Below are positions 21,836 to 34,714 of a DNA stretch of 64,000 nt, one piece after another. Under the pieces are notes generated by a model. That model had not been told where the DNA came from and ran no database searches. It worked only from the letters and a program-made list of their open reading frames with translations. The DNA comes from Rhabdornis inornatus. Taxonomy: Eukaryota > Chordata > Aves > Passeriformes > Rhabdornithidae. The stretch lies in contig VWZS01005960.1 of the NCBI GenBank assembly GCA_013397075.1, positions 432,308-496,307 on the forward strand, written 5' to 3'. Each line of letters begins with the position of its first letter. The first letter of the stretch is position 1. The translations under genes and the position numbers were made by a program.

Positions 21836-24800
21836 CAAATTTAGCTCTGGGGAAGCTCACAGGGGTTTTATCTTGCACAAGAGCAGCAGAGAGACTCTGC
21901 ATTACACCTGATCCCAACTAGCCCCTTCCCCATGCCACCAGTGAGCAGAGGTACTGGGAGTTTTCACAGTTTAGGGTTTACAGCAAGACACTGACAAAGT
22001 CTCCATCAATTCACTTCTCACCAGGGATTAGTTCTACCAACCCAGGCCCTGCATGTGCAGGATGCAGGGGGAAGAGCTCAGTTATGGAAGTCTTGCAGCC
22101 CTGACCCACTCACAGTCCTTTTTCAGACAGAATTCCTGTTTCCTCAGGCACTGCCCTCTCCATAAAGGCAGCCCTGCTGCCTGGCCATCTGCACTGCCAC
22201 TGGCTGGGGACAGCAGCAGCATAGCAATCACCATGGTGGGGTTATCTGATAGCCATTAAATGTAATCCAGATTAGCAGAGCAAATACTTCTGAGTCTGCC
22301 TGATGGCTTTGCTCTGCAGGACCCAACTGTGGCGAATCTGGAACTTGGCACTGGTGTTTTTGTGCTCACACTCAGGTGCCACCTAAGTGCCCTGGTCCAA
22401 GGGGACTTGGAGGCTGCTGAAGTGACATTCTGGTCACATAAAGGCAGTGTTTGGCTGCATATCTGTGTGTGTGTCTTGACCCTTCCAAAGGGTTTGTATC
22501 TCCTGCTCTTTAAAAGAATACTTTTTTCATCTGCAACATCTACAGATTTAAGCGTTTTTTCTTATTTCACCTCTCTGTGAGAGATCACAAAGCAGAGAGG
22601 GGCTGGACTGAGAAGATAGTGTCTTTCCCCTTTTTCTTTCTAATCTAAAAGATTAAGGAACTTTCACATGTTTAATTTAGATTGCGATTTCTTCACTGGG
22701 CCTGTTCAGATATTCAGATCCTCAACCTGCAGTACAGCAAGACAGACAATCAAAGATACATCTTGCTCCCAAACACTACAGATTAGCATGATAAATTGCA
22801 TGGAGTCTTCTAACAGTTCACGAGTAACTTTTCTCTCAAAGCTGTTTTCTCACTAGCTGGAAGTAGAAAAAATGCATTTGTCACCTGGCAGAAGGATCCC
22901 TAGAGCTGAACACAAAGGTTTTTTTTTCTGAAGGACCCCAGGTGCTGTAGAAGAAGGGCTGTCATGGCCTTCTTTGACTGGTGCTGTGGTACTCTCTGTT
23001 CTGCTTGAGGGCTGCTGCATTGGCACAGAGCTTGTTACCTCAGTGGAGTGAGAACGAGCTCTTCCCTTCTCAGAATTATCAATCAGGGATCTCTTCAGTT
23101 GTGTTTTTATCCAGGGCTTCTTCTCAGCCTTCAGAACCTTTCTTTTGGCTGCTAAGAGATCCTACCACCCAAGTACAAGGGAACATGATTAATGGGTTTG
23201 CATGTCAGCCTGCCATGTTCAGCCTGGGATGACAGGCTGGGATTTCCCACTGTTGCTCAACTGCTCTGGTTATGCACTTTTTAAATTATTTTTTCCCACA
23301 AATCCTGGTAATTACATTTTCCATTTAGCTCCACTGGTCAGGCCTCATTCACACTTGCAGCTTTCTGAAAAGTATTCTTGGGCTGAGGCCCACAAAGCAG
23401 GCAGCAGAAGGGAGATGCTCCTATCCCAAAGAACCCTTAATTTCTTCGGGCTTCCCTGAGGAGCTTTGCCTCAGTTTTGAACCTCCTGAAAAGCCAGGTG
23501 TTCCTGCATCCACCATGAGTGAGGGCTGGCCAGGTATAAATGATGGAGACATCATACCCTCTAGTGGCAGGAATATCTGTCACTCCAGTGCCTTGGGAGA
23601 AGCATTCCAGGATTCTGGAGGCTCATAAGGGACAGACAAATAGGTGGTGAATGTCACTTAAACTCTTGTGGAGCAATCCTTTATAATATATTGACATCTC
23701 AAGAATCAAATAGAAAGATTTGCCCAGAAAAATGAGTGCCAAAATCATGTCCTTAATATCATCAAGAATCCCCTTTATTGCTGGCTAGTTCAGCACAACA
23801 TAAACCAGGAATAACTGTAGCAAAGGCACTTTATTGTTGTTGTTTTCCTCTTTTTTCTTTTTTTTTTCTTTTGTCTAAGATAATCTCAGTTGCTAACCCA
23901 GAATTATCACTAATTGTATGAAATAATGCAGCCAAATATCAGACACTTTCCATGCTTGGTTCTCATCGGCAATATATCCTTCAGGGTTAAACAAAAAACA
24001 ATCTGCAGGAAGCAAAGTATCCTAGGTTTTAGCATTATTAAAAATAAAAATTGACTGATAACAGGAAGGGTTTACTACCTGACACTTGAGTTCATATCCC
24101 TCTAGGTAGTTTTGTTCTTGTACAACAGCAGCTGCCTCAGCAAAGCCATGGGAGGGATAAGCATTTTTAATTCGTGCCTGCTCATATAGAGGAGGTTGCA
24201 GAAAGCTGCTTACGAGTTTGCTTTTGAAAGTCTGGTGTTTGGGGTTTGCTCAGCTATTTGCCTAAGGGCAGGATGACATTCCTGTGGCGTGTGCTTTCTT
24301 GAATTCCACATAATACGTGGGGCTTTTTTGCCTAAAATCAGAGTTTCGAAAAAAAAAGGAAAACCCCCCCAACTCCAAGAAATAGTAAACGATAGCAAAA
24401 GATAATAGGGCTTTAACTGAGTTCTGCTCCGTGATGAAGCATGTATTGTTTCTAAGGTTTGGCAGTGGCAAACTGGTATAATAACCCATTACTTACTGCA
24501 GTGCTGATCCAAATCACCATCCCATTTTCAGGTTCCACATCACATCATTCAAAGCAAGGTCGCTGCATTTCAGCACTGCTGACAGAGTCACAGTTTTGTT
24601 GTTGTCACATGTCAGTCCATCCATATCACTTTGCTGTCCTGCATGAATTAGTTAAGCCAGCATTTTGTAATTAATTTGACATGTCTGGCTAATTTCTGCT
24701 CTCTTCATTATGGAGATCCTCAGAAGAAGATTTACCAAAAGCTGATGATCAGTTTTGTTCCTTCTTCTGCTCTTGCCATGAGCCAGAATGCTTCAGTGAA

Positions 24801-26796
24801 CCCCATCACCACAGGCACACAGCTCTGCACTAATTATTGCACAGCCACCCATGTGTCAATGCTGACCAATGGAGCATCCAGTAGTTATAAAATAATTAAA
24901 TAGAGTAAATAAGCTTGCTTTTTGCCATTTAAAAGTTGCACAAGATGTCCAGGTGTCTTCAGCCACAATATTGTGTCCTTGTCAAAAGCCAAATTAATTA
25001 AGGTATGAAATGCAGAGTTTTCAAAGATTTCCTTTCCAGAGCTGTGCTAATGGTCCAGCTGCAAGATTCGGCCTCGTGTGGCAGGCTGGGGACACACATC
25101 TGTGTGCCTGCCCTGTTCCATCCACCAGGGAGCCAAGAGTTAAATCCCAGACAAACTCTAGCTTGCACAAACAGGGACTGACATCTCTCCTATGATAAGG
25201 GGTAATGATCATTGGGACATAATACAGACACTAATAAATGGCATCTGGGGAAAGACAAGATATCCCTCAAGGTGCCCTTTGGGGGAAAATACTAAGATGA
25301 CTTTTTATTAGACTTCAGAGATCCTGCCCAGTTGAGCCTGATGGCACAAAGCCAGTAGGAATCATGCTTCAGTAGTCCTACTGCTTGTGAAATGGCTAAT
25401 TTCACAATATATTTGGAAATCCTTATTAAGGGTAACATTGTTTACCCTCCTGTACAAGGAGAGTTAAAAATCCTTGTTATTGTTCAAAATTCTCATTAAA
25501 AGGTTATCATACACTGACTGAAAAATAACAAAACTGAGAGCGAGGAGCAGGTCTGGCCATGTATGTGTGATGTAAGAGAAAGAAAACAAATTCAGAGACT
25601 TGAGCAAGAAGTAGAGAAGAGGCATTAAGGAAACAAAAACTCAACAGGGAAAGAAGATTCCTGGAGAACAGGAAAAAAAGAACTGAGGACATCTACCTGC
25701 AGGGCTGAGGGATGTGAAAACACACAAAGGACAGGTGAGGTGTGGGAACTGAACATGGATGGAAAGACAAGGTATCAAGACCAAGAGAAAGGGCCTGGGT
25801 TTTACTTTTGGAGCTTGGCTGATGATGTGGCACTGGGACTCTTCCTGCTTCAGAGAAAAGCTGTCAGCAACTGAAACCCTTCTAGGGTCCAAACGTCCCT
25901 GGCTTTTTGCAGCTGGTACAGAAAAGAAACTAATGGGCTACAAGTTCAAAATGGCCTTTGGAGATGTACTTGGTTTTCCAGGAAATGTGGGCATTTCTCA
26001 TGGCCTGCACTTTTTTCAGATAGCATACTAAAGCAGGCCCTGCTACCTTTTCAGTTAATAGCAATTATTCAATTGATATTGAGGGACTTAGTCCAGAATG
26101 AGACAAAACACTGATGCTCCTCTAGGTAGCTACACTGGCCATAAAGACCACTTAGACAAATAAAACTCCCAACAATCAGTGTCCTAGCTATCACCTTATG
26201 CTACTTCTTGGAATATTGTTAGAATAAACTGTATGCCAAGCAAAACATCTTTAAAGAAGGGCAAAAATGCCTCATGGGCAGAAAGGAGTGAGGAAAATAT
26301 GTGAGAAATATCCAGCAGACACAAGGTGAGAGAGCAGGAGGGAGAGGCAGTGCTCTAGGCACCCAAGCAGAGATTCCCTGCAGCCCACGGAGAGGGCCAC
26401 TATGCTGATTGCCTAAATGCTATGAACTAAGACTCTTAATGAAAAGTTCCATTAGAAAATGAGAGTGAAATAATTTCAATTACTTGGTACCACAGCTTTT
26501 GGACTGATGAAGGTGAGGACTTATGCTCCTTTTCCAATCATTGCTTTTCTTCTCTTAGGGAAAAATGTGTTCTTTCTTTTCTCTGAGTGTTTAATTACAT
26601 TCTCTATGGCATTTCACTGGTAGATTTTTAAGACATTTTTGTGCCAGCACCAATTCTACCCCTCCCTTTATAATCAAATAACCTGTTTTCTCTTCCAAGA
26701 TCTCTTTTTTTTCCCCCTCAAAACAATTTGCTTAAATCTGTAATTTCTTCATCAAGGTGCTTTGACAAATTAATATAAGAATCTGTCTCAGCAATG
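21836..26796. other. Unique non-coding stretch
   Basis: About 5 kb without recognised CR1 or LTR. Contains short T-rich and A-rich runs (near 23850 and 24348) and one weak minus-strand exon candidate at 22853-23151, listed separately. Confidence 0.45.
22853..23151 (-). CDS. Weak candidate exon, Ser/Thr-rich, unidentified
   Basis: On the minus strand a frame opens after an AG at 23152-23153 and runs about 99 codons to a TAG at 22853-22855. The start reads AKRKVLKAEKKPWIKTQLKR, then SLIDNSEKGRARSHSTE, and turns Ser/Thr/Pro-rich. A good donor (GAG|GTAACA, left border 23039) could end a 113-bp exon in phase 0 after STE. The composition is plausible for a disordered protein segment, but the acceptor's pyrimidine tract is weak, no partner exon was seen, and an open run of this length is expected by chance several times in 64 kb. 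Confidence 0.17.
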
Positions 26797-27092
26797 GTGT
26801 GGCCAGCAGGAGCAGGGCAGTGATTGTCCCTCTGTACTGGGCACTGGTGAGACCACACCTCGAATCCTGTGTCCAGTTCTGGGCCTGTCACTACTAAAAG
26901 ACTTTGAGTTCTTCACTGAAAGGGTGGCCAGGAACTGGAATGGGCTGTCCAGGGATCTGGTGGAGTCCCCATCCATGAAGAAATGACTGGATGTGGCCCT
27001 CAGTGCTCTGGTTTAGCTAACAAGGTGGGGATTGGTCAAAACTTGGACTTGATGATCTTGGAGGTCTTTTCAAACCTTGATGATTCTGTGAC
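26797..27092 (+). repeat. CR1 LINE fragment with internal deletion
   Basis: Sense CR1 starting at 'ggtgtggccagcaggagcag' and 'ccagttctgggcctgtcact', then jumping to 'gagttcttcactgaaagggt' and the usual 3' end 'cttgatgatcttggaggtct ... gattctgtgac'. Relative to other copies several hundred bases are missing between the two parts. Confidence 0.9.
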
Positions 27093-29340
27093 AAATACAA
27101 GATTTATATATTTACTTGTTGAATTCTATGTAGTGCTTTTACTCTGTACTCAGATTTCTTTTTATGAGATGGGTCTTTTTCTTCCTCTCCTCCATTTTTT
27201 TTCCTTAATTCAGGATCTGTTGCAAAGACAATTTTTATCAGATCAAATGCTCTCTGTCAGGCTGAACTGGCCCTTTAGACTGCCTCTTCAAAAGAAGGTT
27301 TTCAGAAAGGAAGTGAACATGTCAGCCATACTACTCAGTATATCCCTTGTCCTTAGCCATAACAATTTTATTTTCACCAGTGCCACCTCAGCAGGGAGAT
27401 AAAGAGTTTCCAGGAACAGATAAAAGGGACAGCAGTTTCCAAGCTGGAACAAAGGATAAGTCAGCTGATTTTTACTGGGTGCTACCTAGGCACTGGCATC
27501 CAGGGAAGGAAGAGTGTCACACTGAGTTTATTGGCTCCTGACAAGGCATTCCCAAAGTCTGGCTGGAGCTGGAAAAGCCCTGGCCTCCCACAGAGGATTC
27601 TATCACTTTAGGGAAGAGATCAGGATCATTAAGTTAATTTCCTGTGTTTTATTGAAATCAGTTCCACACCATGACCTTCAAGACAGGCGGACTGTGTTAA
27701 AAACAAGGCAAAACAAAGCTAATCCCAGCAAGGACATCAGTCTGATTCTGGATAAGAGGAGGCTTTATAAAGTATTAGAAAGAGAAAATAGTTTCCCTCA
27801 ACATTTGTGTGCAACATGGGAATCCATCTATCTTTCATTAAATCTTTCATTAACTTACACAACTTTTTCCAAGTGGAAATATTATTTTTCCTAGTTCTTC
27901 TTGTTCCATCCCTTGTGTCCTGCATTCTTCTCCTCCTTTCTCATTTCCAGAGCTGCTTCTTCCCTGCTCCATTTTTCCACATTTTTACAGTGCTGAGAAG
28001 TAGCCACACAGTGCTGGATAGAAGCACATTTAGGGACTATCCGTGGAGTTAATATGGAGCAGGTGGGAAAAAACTCACATTAAAATAACAACAATCTGTC
28101 TAAGGCCCAGTTCCCTGCATTTACAGCTGGATTAAATTGTGTTGCACTCACTTCACAGACATAGCAGGGTCTGCTCTGCCCACCACTGGTCCTATTGAGG
28201 GATCTTCCTTTCCTGCAGGCAGTAAAATATCTGGCAAAGAGATCTCAGGGAAACCGTTTTTTGCCTTATCTCATATGAGGTGTAAGACAACTACTCCATG
28301 TTAGAAAAGTCCAAAGAGAAATTGAAACACCTGGAAATGTTCAACTGAGATGAAAGGCATATATAAGATGTTTCAAGCATTTGAAAAATAATTAATTATG
28401 TGATTATATTGTTCGTGGTAGTCCCTAACAAGATAATGATGGGTATCTAATGATATTTAGATGTAGGAAGTTTCAAAGTGTCAAGAGCTCTAAAAAGAGA
28501 ATGTAAGGCTAAAGTACAGTGAGAAACTAAGAGGCAGAGAAGCCAAAACTTTAATCAAACTCAGAAAAAGATTGAATATTCATATGCATATTCATAACCA
28601 TTTGTAAACACAACAAATATTGTGCCAGATCAAGATTTCAATGGGAGAGGAGAGGAGAGCTAAAACCAAGGGAAAACAAAAGCTCCTCCATCCTAAAAAA
28701 AAAAAAAAAAAAGAAAAAAAGAAAAAAAATGAAGAATCCCCTGAAGAAAAAGCCAAAAATCCAAGAAAAAATAATCCCTTCTAAAGGAGTTACTTCATTA
28801 AATCATTCCAAACAGGGCCTCTGCCAGACTCCACTCCCTTGTAGTAACATAAATAGAATGATTCACTTTCACTGAGTCAAGAGCTCGGAGGTTGCCAGTA
28901 ACCACTGTATTTCATGGGCTTTTCAGAGTCAGTAGGAAACAGCAAATTAAGGATCAGTTAAAGCTTTTATATACATGAGGCCTGCCACAGTATAGAGGAA
29001 GGATCACACATCCTTGCAATTGTGGTGGCTTCCAAGCACACCACACTGAAGGAGAGCTCCAGTGGTTTTTCCAGTGGAAAAAGATGTTTCCCCTTGTTCC
29101 TGGATGCAGCACTCACACATTGCTTCTGCTGTGGTTTCGATCTGGTTTTCTCCTCCTATCCCCCCCAAAAAATATTTTGAGGTTGTTTGCAATGCCCATC
29201 ACATGTAAATTTCTGCCTTTCCACTCTTTCCCTGGGCATTAACAGGTGCAACAAGGAAGGAGGAGGGATTCTTCTAAACCTTTTCCTCATTTATTACACC
29301 TGCATGTAGCTCAATGCACAAAGTCCTTCAGAAGCTGGTA
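27093..29340. other. Unique non-coding stretch
   Basis: No recognised interspersed repeat; an A-rich simple tract at 28695-28729 is listed separately. No credible exon. Confidence 0.45.
28695..28729 (+). repeat. A-rich simple tract
   Basis: A18 followed by G-interrupted A7 and A8 runs. No retrogene body was recognised upstream of it. Confidence 0.9.
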
Positions 29341-29560
29341 CAGAATCACAAAATAATTTAGGTTGGAAAGACCTGTGGCCCCTAAGCAGAGCATTAGTAA
29401 ATATTGAATTTGAGCCCTTGCTCAGGGCTGTATCCAGTCAAATTTTTAACAGCTCCAAGGACAGAGACTTTTTAAACACTCTGGGAACCTGTTCCCGTGT
29501 TTGATCACCCTTGTGGTCTTTTTATCTGATCAGGCTTTCTTTAGCTTTAACAAGACTTAA
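29341..29560 (-). repeat. CR1 LINE fragment, old
   Basis: Antisense CR1: 'cagaatcacaaaataattta', 'ggttggaaagacctgtggcc', later 'ctgggaacctgttcccgtgt', 'ttgatcacccttgtgg'. Divergent, of the type with '...cctgttccaatgtctgatcaccctt'. Right edge approximate. Confidence 0.8.
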
Positions 29561-32500
29561 GAGACTGGGAAAAGGAAACAAATCCCTCTGTGGTTTCCAG
29601 ATGTGCCATTGGAAAGACCCATGAAGACCCTGCTGATTTTCCATGCTAAATGAGGCTTGTTTGACTTGGTTTTACTTTGCCTCCTCTACATGGCTCATCT
29701 TGATCCCCTTAGCACCTACAGTGTCCCCATTTTAGGACAGAGATGCCATTGGCAATACATCCATGTGCCAGAGCTGTTTCTCTTGGCTCTGGGGGCACAG
29801 CCTGCCTTAAGAATTGCTGGCTGATCTCAATCCCTTCCCCAAGGGAAAAGGATTACAAGATTAGCTGATTGCCCTGCTGCAGGGATTGGGAATTTGGCAG
29901 GAATCTAGCAGTGGTCTGGCTGGCATCAGGATTTACATATTACAATCAGCTGTATGTGAAACCACTGCAAAGTGTTTTTTTTATACCCTGCACTTACTAC
30001 AGCTCAATACAGATATTATGTTCTAGCCTTGGCATTGTTAATTCGAACCTTGACACTCTTCATTAAAATAAAAAAGATAAACCAAATCAGTTCTAGTGTA
30101 CAGAAACCTAAATTTCAGTTTCCAAAGATGCCAAATATTAAGAATCTATTTAATTAACAGCAGCAGGGGAAAAGTGTTCTAATGTGCACAACTTTTAGGT
30201 TTTTCCTTAACTATTTTGCAATAGTTTAGCTATTCTGGATGTCCTGGTTTAATAAGTTGTTCTGGACAGGGGAAAAGTCTCAACACCATTCATGCTGCTC
30301 AGAACAGCTTAAATCAGGGAGTAATCCTCAAATTTGGTGGTTTTCCTCCCTCCATTGGCTGCTCCTAAACACATCCTCATAATGCTTGAACCAAACCAGG
30401 CTTCAGCAAAGCGACAGAGAGGAAGAATCAGCCAGCAGCAACTCAGGACCAACTGCTGAGGGATTCCACCTCTATTTTCTCCATTGAGGAAACCAAATCT
30501 TTCCTGGGATGTGCTGTGCCGCAGGCACATTGGACTTGCTGCCTTTTCTGTTCCTCCTCTCAGCTCTTAACTCTCCACACATGTAAATGCAGAGAGATTT
30601 GCCCTTGGTTTCCAAACCACAGCAATTCTGCAGAGTCCTTGATAGTTCTGAGAGGACTAGAAAAGCTGGGGAGTGCTGGAAAACAAGAGTTCCTCGGGAG
30701 ATTTGAAGATTGCAATGATTTCTGCCCAGACAAACCTTTCTGGGTTTGGTTCCCAGTTTCACAGTTTGCATGCTGGGGAAATTCTGCCATTACATAAAAA
30801 TAAAAACAGCAACAAGAAGGAAAATGTGTTCATGAACGGGTGATTAAATCTTCTTTTTTTGTGCTGGTGGGTAGAACTGTCCTAACTCAACAGGAGGTGC
30901 TCAGAACTCCAAGCATTTAAAAATATTTTCCTTGGGAGCATGTAGGACAAGGAGGTGAATCTGAACTAGAGGAGAGGTCAGGCTTAGTCACCTCATTTTC
31001 TATCCCTCCTACAGGAGTCCAGGGACTTAGACCTTTTCCTTTCCTCACTGAAAACAGTGCCTGGCAGAGATCCTGAAATCAACAAGAGGATGACTCCCAA
31101 CTTTAAGAGCTTAGCAAACTTCTCTTATGGTTAGAAAATAAATTTAAAATGCAATGAGAGTTTTTAAAATAGCTATCATGAACAAAAAATCCCAAACCAC
31201 CAACATTTTACAGCACTTCAATTTGCTTCTTAAAAGCACTATTATTATCTCATTTTAAACTCTCTTTTCCTATTGTTGATGTATTACAAGAAAGTTTTTC
31301 CACAGCAGTTTGTCAAAATTGAGAATTCATGTTTTATTTTTCTCCAGGACATTTGTGAAAATTACTTTTGGTCCTGCACTGTATGGTAAGATTAAATTTG
31401 CTCTTAACTTACTTGGCTTTCTAATTTAACTTTTCTGGCATTATTCAAAGGCAGCTGAAACGGTAAAATTCAAATTTGAAAATTTGACCTATTTATCACT
31501 CTTACTTTCCAAGCCAAATCTAAGAATATACATTAAATTATTTTGAAGGGTTGTCATTTTATGGTTTATTTTTTAAACATGTATATTTAAACTTTTCCAC
31601 TAATTCCCAAACTTTGCTCCAATCCCTAGATATGGAGAGATCCACTTTGCTGTCATTGCTAGACTGTAAATTATAGAAAAAAAAAAATCTAGAAACTGAG
31701 GATTCAGTATTCAAATATCAAACCAAGCAGCAGGAGTTTGATGTATTGTATTTACAAATCCAACTAAATTTTTAAACAAAGAAATAAAATAATAAAATAT
31801 GTAATGTTAGGTGATCAAAAAAGAGCTGAAACAATATCTTTGCATGAAGGATGTGTTTATGTTTACAAGTTCCTCAGGCAATCCTGCTTCAGTCTAGTGA
31901 GCCTTAATATAAACTCCATGATTTGCTTTTATAGGATCTCCAGTTTAAATTGGTACAGTTGAAATATACTTCCTCCCCAAAAGGTATGAGGACAGTTTCT
32001 TCTTCCCACTGTGTTTTTAGGTAGAAATCCTGATTTTAAATTGCTTTCAAATGCTTGGAATTTTAACCACCTGGAAAGAAACAAGAAGTACCCCAACTCC
32101 CTGCTCTGAATTTTCAGCAGAATCTAGCAGAAAAAGTGGGACTATCTCCACTGGGTCCAAAAAAATCTTAGTAGGTTTTTTCAGATAAAAACTGAGTAAT
32201 TATTCAGACTTTTTTAGAACAATAGCTTAAAATGTGTCTCATATTGGAACAGCTCCAGATTTGAGACTAACAGAGGAATAAAGCCAAGAGTTGTGCTTTT
32301 ATATTTTCCCTCTTGATTAAGGCGTGTTCAACTCCCATTCCCAAGACCTACTCCCTCCTTTATGAAACTGGTATTGATCTGCCTCCAAAGCAGAAGCTAT
32401 TCCTGTGATGAGGAATTTCACCATGATGAGGGGGATTGACGGGACTGATAGCAATCTGTTATTCACCCCTGGGTGAGGGAATTGGTAACAAGACTGCAAG

Positions 32501-32997
32501 GTAATGAAGAATTAAGAGTTGGATCTCAGATCTGGGAAAGATTTCCTCAGAGATTATTAGAAAACATGGTAAATCTTTCTTCTGGCAACAAAATCACCAC
32601 CTGAGTTGAAGGGACATCAACAAGGAGGCTAAATCACATCTCCCACCTGCCAACTTTTCACTCAGTGGCTCCTGTCAAGTCAGCACAAAAGTATGTCTCT
32701 GCAAATGGATTGAGTTCAGTTTCTAAAACAAATAAACATTCAACCAAATGTCTTTGCTGTATGAAACACAGCAGGCTGATATCTCCACACCTGCTCCTGT
32801 GAGCAGTGTTTTACTCTGAAGACAGCAGGTCCTCCTCCAGGATGAGGGGGATCCAGGTTGCTGGCAGCCCAGTTGTGGTTTCCAGCTCCCGTCTGGGATC
32901 TGGGGCAGGACTGAGATCTCAGGTTAAGATCTTACACGGGTGTTTCTCGTGCCTAAAGTCTCACATACCTCTGAAACTCAGAATCTTAGAACCACTG
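29561..32997. other. Unique non-coding stretch with a possible LTR-like edge
   Basis: Mostly unrecognised, AT-rich from 31.1 to 32.3 kb. 'gatgtcctggtttaataagt' at 30238 resembles the end of an avian LTR, but the following sequence matches no LTR I know, so no element is called. A weak microexon candidate at 31348-31385 is listed separately. Confidence 0.4.
31348..31385 (+). CDS. Weak candidate 38-bp microexon
   Basis: Both borders look good: acceptor 'gttttatttttctccag' and donor TATG|GTAAGATT. Two of three frames are open; one reads TFVKITFGPALYG. At 38 bases the coding argument is almost nil and rests on splice motifs only. No neighbouring exon was identified. Confidence 0.12.
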
Positions 32998-33032
32998 AAT
33001 CATAGAATGGCCTGGGTTGGAATGGACCTTAA

Positions 33033-33276
33033 CATCTTCCAGTTCCAACCTCCAGACACCTTCCCCTATCCCAAGTTTCTCAAAGCCCCATCCAATCTGG
33101 CCTTGGACACTTCCAGGGATGGGGCAGCCACAGCTGCTCTGGACAAATGCCCCTCTCCAGCTTCCCTGTAGCCCCTTCAGATATCAGGATGTGCTGTGAG
33201 GCCATCATGCATCGTTCCCTTCTCCAGGCTGAATAGCCCAAATTTTCCCAGACTGTCTCCATAGGGAAGGTGCTCC
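33033..33276. repeat. 244-bp duplicate, copy 1
   Basis: Matches 33278-33521 exactly by eye and abuts the N at 33277. Contig-end overlap is the likely cause. Confidence 0.88.
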
Positions 33277-33277
33277 N

Positions 33278-33521
33278 CATCTTCCAGTTCCAACCTCCAG
33301 ACACCTTCCCCTATCCCAAGTTTCTCAAAGCCCCATCCAATCTGGCCTTGGACACTTCCAGGGATGGGGCAGCCACAGCTGCTCTGGACAAATGCCCCTC
33401 TCCAGCTTCCCTGTAGCCCCTTCAGATATCAGGATGTGCTGTGAGGCCATCATGCATCGTTCCCTTCTCCAGGCTGAATAGCCCAAATTTTCCCAGACTG
33501 TCTCCATAGGGAAGGTGCTCC
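33278..33521. repeat. 244-bp duplicate, copy 2
   Basis: Exact copy of 33033-33276; continues into further CR1 sequence on the right. Confidence 0.88.
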
Positions 33522-33582
33522 AGTCCCCTTGTCACCTCTGTGGCCTCCTCTGGACTTGCTCCAACAGTTTCATATTCTAATT

Positions 33583-33645
33583 TATTCTGGTTTGGTACAC
33601 AATTTTCCAAACATATTCTGGTTTTTGTACACAAATTTCCAAACA
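33583..33645 (+). repeat. 31/32-bp tandem duplication, two units
   Basis: Units 33583-33613 and 33614-33645 both begin 'tattctggttt' and end 'ttccaaaca', with a few differences. Unlike the N-flanked duplicates, this one is diverged and continuous, so it is probably real. Confidence 0.85.
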
Positions 33646-34309
33646 TAGGCTCTCCAGACTAAGCCCCTGAGCTGAGCTGAGGTAATCTCCTTAATCAATA
33701 GTAAATGTGTTCAAAAGGAGGTTGTCACCCCAAAGCCTTGTCTTTGGTACACATAGTTCTGACACTTGTTTGGCAGACAAAATGTCCCCAAAAAGTGGTC
33801 TTTTAGGGACTTTGACTTACATATCAGTAAACCCCATCCTGCTTTAAATCAGCACACAGTTTTCTTAATCTCACATTGAAACATGAATGGAGAAACATGG
33901 CAAGGAGCAGAAAAACTTCTAAAAGCAAAGACTTGGATGCTCCTGGTGTCTAAGGACTAAATCCTGAGGTTAGTAAGCCCAGCCTGCTCTGTTTCCAGGA
34001 GACAGTTCCTATCCTCTCCCTAAACAAAGATGTAGTTCCCAGAGCCAAATTCCCAGAATTTAGGATCTAAGGAGAACACAGACAAACAGAAAGTAATCTG
34101 TCAAGACACTTGGCATAACATAACACATAAGCATTGAAATTCTTCCCACTTTGGTATATTCTATTATTCATCATGAGTGGAAAAAAAAAAGAAGGCTGTT
34201 TTCAATGGCTTGTACAGAATTTCTCCCACCTACATTGATGCATGTCACTCTCAGGCCTTCTTTAAGTAGAGACAGAAACAACACTGACATGTACAAATCT
34301 ATTCTTCTG
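33646..34309. other. Unique non-coding stretch
   Basis: No recognised repeat or gene between two CR1 copies. Confidence 0.45.
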
Positions 34310-34714
34310 AGTGTTGCAAGGAAAGGCTGAGGGAACTGGAATTGTTCAGCCTGGAGTAGAGAAGGTTTTGGGGTGACCTCATTGTGGCCTTCCAGTGCCT
34401 GAAGGGAGCCCACAGGAAAGATGGAGAGAGACTCTTGACAAGGGCCTGGAGTGACAGGACAAGGGGGAATGGCTTCACACTGACATAGATCAGGGTTAGA
34501 TTGGATATTGGGAAGAAATTTTCCCCTGTGAGGGTGCTGAGGCCCTGGCACAGGGAGGCTGTGACTGCCCCTGGATCCCTGGCAGCATCCGAGGCCAGGC
34601 TGGATGGGGCTCTGAGCAGCCTGGGACAGTAGAAAACGTCCCTGTTCATGGCAGGAGCTTGGAACATCTTTGAGGTTTTTTCCAACCCAAATCATTCACG
34701 AATCTATGATTTTA
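34310..34714 (+). repeat. CR1 LINE fragment, 3' end
   Basis: Sense CR1: 'gaactggaattgttcagcct', 'gatggagagagactcttgac', 'ggcttcacactgacatagat', 'gggctctgagcagcctggga' and a degraded terminus near 'cacgaatctatgatt'. Same subfamily as 19130 and 57968. Confidence 0.92.

Larger units (their letters stand above)
32998..33560 (-). repeat. CR1 LINE fragment, duplicated in the assembly
   Basis: Antisense CR1: 'aatcatagaatggcctgggt', 'ggaatggaccttaacatctt', 'cagggatggggcagccacag', 'ctccaggctgaatagcccaa'. Its middle 244 bases occur twice (33033-33276 and 33278-33521), separated by one N at 33277. The element itself is therefore about 320 bp, not 560. Confidence 0.88.

Noticed and set aside
30035..30060. 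GGTTCGAAT on the minus strand, considered as a tRNA T-loop
   Set aside because: No matching acceptor stem, anticodon arm or D-loop in the surrounding 80 bases.
30238..30530. Possible LTR starting with 'gtcctggttt'
   Set aside because: Only the first dozen bases match an LTR end; the rest fits no family I can recall.
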